Below, piece after piece: positions 4,294 through 6,320 of a DNA stretch of 6,320 bases. Position 1 is the stretch's first letter. Each line of letters opens with the position of its first letter. A model generated the notes under the pieces. That model was not told where the DNA came from and did no database searches. It saw nothing but the letters and a program-made list of their open reading frames with translations. The position numbers were made by a program, and so were the translations under genes. This DNA comes from an uncultured Sphingobacteriales bacterium (GTDB lineage Bacteria; Bacteroidota; Bacteroidia; Chitinophagales; Chitinophagaceae), in assembly GCA_937991535.1 (NCBI GenBank), contig CALKHN010000004.1, forward strand, positions 1-6,320, written 5' to 3'.

Positions 4294-6291
4294 TTATCCT
4301 TTCTTGATTACCAGATGGCCTAATCCTGGGTCATTAAGCAATCGCTCCATTTCAGATTGAATAATGTCCTGTATATCCTGTTTTATCTGGAAATAGTTAC
4401 GCTGTACCATGCCGTTATCCAACTTGCGGATCACTTCAATCTCCTTGTAACTTTCTTCTTCTCGTTTCAGTGCTTCATGGTCGTTGATAATTTCACAATG
4501 GAAGGCTTTCAGATCTATTTTATTATCGGGATCATCAGCCACCATGCCCACAAACTCGCCTGAACTTAATGCCGATATTTTTGACGGGGGTATAGCAGCC
4601 TCCAGTTGCTTTGAGCGACTTATAGACGTGTCTCCGCTGTTGATGGAATAACTTTCCCTGTCCTGCATGATTTTCCCAAAGCGTTCGGAGAGCTGCTTTG
4701 CAGTATCGCCCGTGACCTGACCAGCTACGATGTTGCCCGTGATATTCATAATTACATCTGCTTGTTCCCTGCCATAATCTTTGCGAAGCTGGCTGAAATC
4801 CTGGATGCCTACGCAGGTGGAAACCTTGTTGCTCCTTGCAGTGGCTATTAGGCTATCCATGTTGTTCAAATAGATAGTTGGGAACTCGTCAAAAACTAAA
4901 CTGCTTTTCAATTTACCTTTCTTATTGACCTGCTTCACCAGACGGGTTACATAAAGGGAAAGCACTGCTCCATAGATCTGTATCTTTTGCGGATTATTGC
5001 CCATGCAAACTACTTTTGGATCGTCAGGATTATTTACATCGAGGTTGAAATCATTGCCGGATAAAACGTAGTATAATTGAGGGGAAGAAAGCCTTGCCAT
5101 AGCTACTTTTGCAGAGGCTATTTGTCCTTCAAGCTGCTCCATTACGTCATTCAAATAAGCATTCAGAAAGGGATTAATCAATACCTCACACTCTTTGGCG
5201 GCTTCTGTTCTGAACAGCGTAAACAGGCTGTCATAGTCTGCCTGCATCAGTTCTATGACGTGCGGTAATGTGCAAAATTCTCCGTCCTTGTATTTCTTCA
5301 GATACCATATAACAGCAGTTAGAAAGTTAATTGGAGATTCCACGAAAAAATCGCCCTGACGCTTTATCCACTCTCTATTTAATCCCATTAAAATGGTGCG
5401 TGCAGATTCAGCAGCATCTGTAATATCGGTCATGGCTGATGGCTCCAACGGATTGCACCGATGGCTTCTTGTTAAGTCGTCAAAGTTGATCACATAGAAC
5501 TTTGGTGGCTTGGCGTATCTGTGCTTGTTTTTCAACCAGGAATTGTAGGCAATCCTTGAAAGGTCGTCGAACTTAAAGTCGTACACGAACATTGTAAATC
5601 CCTTACGGATATGTTGGGTTATCACATGCCTGATAACAAAATAGGATTTACCTGCTCCCGGCGTACCCAATACCATAATCGCCCTGAAGGGATTGATAAT
5701 ATTTATCCAGCTATTGCGTACCTTATTTTTTAAGTGATAGCGTGCCGGCAGGTTAATAGAAAACTCATTCTCCAGTAAACGTTCTTCCTGCGGGAACGTC
5801 TCGTTTTCTTTGTTGAAAATGTCCTTGTTGTTGAGCCTACTTTTAATGATCCGGGAGAGCAATGTGCCGCCAGAAAGTACCAGCAAAAAGCCTATTGCGG
5901 TGATGCTTACATAAACAATTGCCTTCTCTTGTGCAGGCAATTGAAGCATCATGGAAAGGTAGCTGGCAAAATAAAGTAACAACCCCGTTATGAGATAAGC
6001 AAAGGCAGTTTTATAGTTCAGTTTCTCATCCTTCCGGCCTTTGGCTCCGAGCAGGGAGATCACCAGAAAGCCTAAAGCAATCAGCTTACTTTTAACGAAG
6101 TTGCTGAATATACCTGTCCGGTAAATGTTGCCTAAAATACGGTCGCTAAAAGTGCTGCTCAACTCCCATTCCTGGAATGCGGCATAGCAATAATAATAGA
6201 AGTGTATCACTAAAATAACGATACTGATCAACCTGGTCATGTCCAGAATTTTCCTCAGCGCCTGTTCATTTTCACCTGTCTGTACAGCCAT
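4294..6291 (-). CDS. mobC: Conjugative coupling protein, MobC/TraG (VirD4-like) type, Bacteroidota ICE
   Basis: This 665-residue protein is the type IV coupling protein of a conjugative element: an inner-membrane ATPase that brings the relaxase-DNA complex to the secretion channel. Four hydrophobic stretches lie near residues 19-36, 66-82, 96-115 and 124-145. A soluble ATPase part follows, with Walker A GTPGAGKS at 209-216 and a Walker B-like LVFDEF at 465-470. A conserved glutamine follows in GIQDFSQL (495-502), as in TraG/VirD4 proteins. The N-terminal style (TGENEQALRKILDMTRL) and the length fit MobC of Bacteroidota conjugative transposons. The ATG at 6291 is chosen because it keeps this N-terminus; no Shine-Dalgarno is visible. 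Relaxase genes usually sit just upstream, which here is outside the window. No terminator is seen between it and the cargo operon, so read-through is possible. The family call is secure; naming it mobC rather than traG follows family usage. Confidence 0.93.
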   Translation of the reverse strand: MAVQTGENEQALRKILDMTRLISIVILVIHFYYYCYAAFQEWELSSTFSDRILGNIYRTGIFSNFVKSKLIALGFLVISLLGAKGRKDEKLNYKTAFAYLITGLLLYFASYLSMMLQLPAQEKAIVYVSITAIGFLLVLSGGTLLSRIIKSRLNNKDIFNKENETFPQEERLLENEFSINLPARYHLKNKVRNSWINIINPFRAIMVLGTPGAGKSYFVIRHVITQHIRKGFTMFVYDFKFDDLSRIAYNSWLKNKHRYAKPPKFYVINFDDLTRSHRCNPLEPSAMTDITDAAESARTILMGLNREWIKRQGDFFVESPINFLTAVIWYLKKYKDGEFCTLPHVIELMQADYDSLFTLFRTEAAKECEVLINPFLNAYLNDVMEQLEGQIASAKVAMARLSSPQLYYVLSGNDFNLDVNNPDDPKVVCMGNNPQKIQIYGAVLSLYVTRLVKQVNKKGKLKSSLVFDEFPTIYLNNMDSLIATARSNKVSTCVGIQDFSQLRKDYGREQADVIMNITGNIVAGQVTGDTAKQLSERFGKIMQDRESYSINSGDTSISRSKQLEAAIPPSKISALSSGEFVGMVADDPDNKIDLKAFHCEIINDHEALKREEESYKEIEVIRKLDNGMVQRNYFQIKQDIQDIIQSEMERLLNDPGLGHLVIKKG

Positions 6292-6320
6292 TGTTTTAAA
6301 TTTTATTGGTTATTGGATAT

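Noticed and set aside
4357..5268. Plus-strand frames opposite mobC (4357-4563 and 5077-5268)
   Set aside because: Short shadows antisense to conserved ATPase segments of mobC.
1..6320. CRISPR array, tRNA, rRNA or insertion sequence
   Set aside because: No regularly spaced repeats, cloverleaf-like sequence, rRNA stretches or transposase-like protein were found on reading both strands.

Overview
The window looks like part of an integrative conjugative element (ICE) from a Bacteroidota bacterium, probably of the Sphingobacteriaceae/Chitinophagaceae kind. The evidence is a MobC/TraG-type coupling protein of the form found in Bacteroidota conjugative transposons, AT-rich genes without Shine-Dalgarno sequences, and a promoter-like TAnnTTTG box. 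The species cannot be named from sequence alone. Every supported gene lies on the minus strand, so the gene order below runs from high to low coordinates.

Conjugation end (6291-4294): one complete coupling protein, mobC, with four membrane segments followed by a Walker A/B ATPase. It would pass the relaxase-DNA complex to the type IV secretion channel. The upstream relaxase gene would lie beyond the right edge.

Cargo operon (4211 to about 260): an 82-base gap carries a perfect 8+8 inverted repeat beside a TATATTTG box, only 4 bases before the chrB start. A tightly packed series follows: a ChrB N-domain-only protein (4211-3666), a 46-residue single-span membrane protein (3679-3539), a 12-span MFS transporter (3534-2347), and an endonuclease/exonuclease/phosphatase (EEP) protein that starts in a 4-base ATGA overlap with the MFS stop (2350-1550). 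ChrB proteins are known from chromate-resistance operons. Here the usual ChrB C-terminal domain and the ChrA chromate carrier are both missing, so the MFS protein is the obvious exporter and the real substrate is open.

Broken last gene (1556-317): a low-GC gene reads as one protein of about 410 residues only if one T is restored near 1500-1503 and one G near 949-952. Its first half carries an R-N-x-x-x-H motif like that of HEPN ribonucleases, so it may be a defence or toxin gene, now decayed or hit by sequencing error. A strong intrinsic terminator (294-260) ends this whole block.

Left edge (1-259): no convincing gene. The first 240 bases are about 55% GC by hand count, against 27-37% in sampled lines of the neighbouring gene, and hold repeated CGAAG motifs and small inverted repeats. 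Its role is unknown; it may be ICE backbone next to the cargo insertion.
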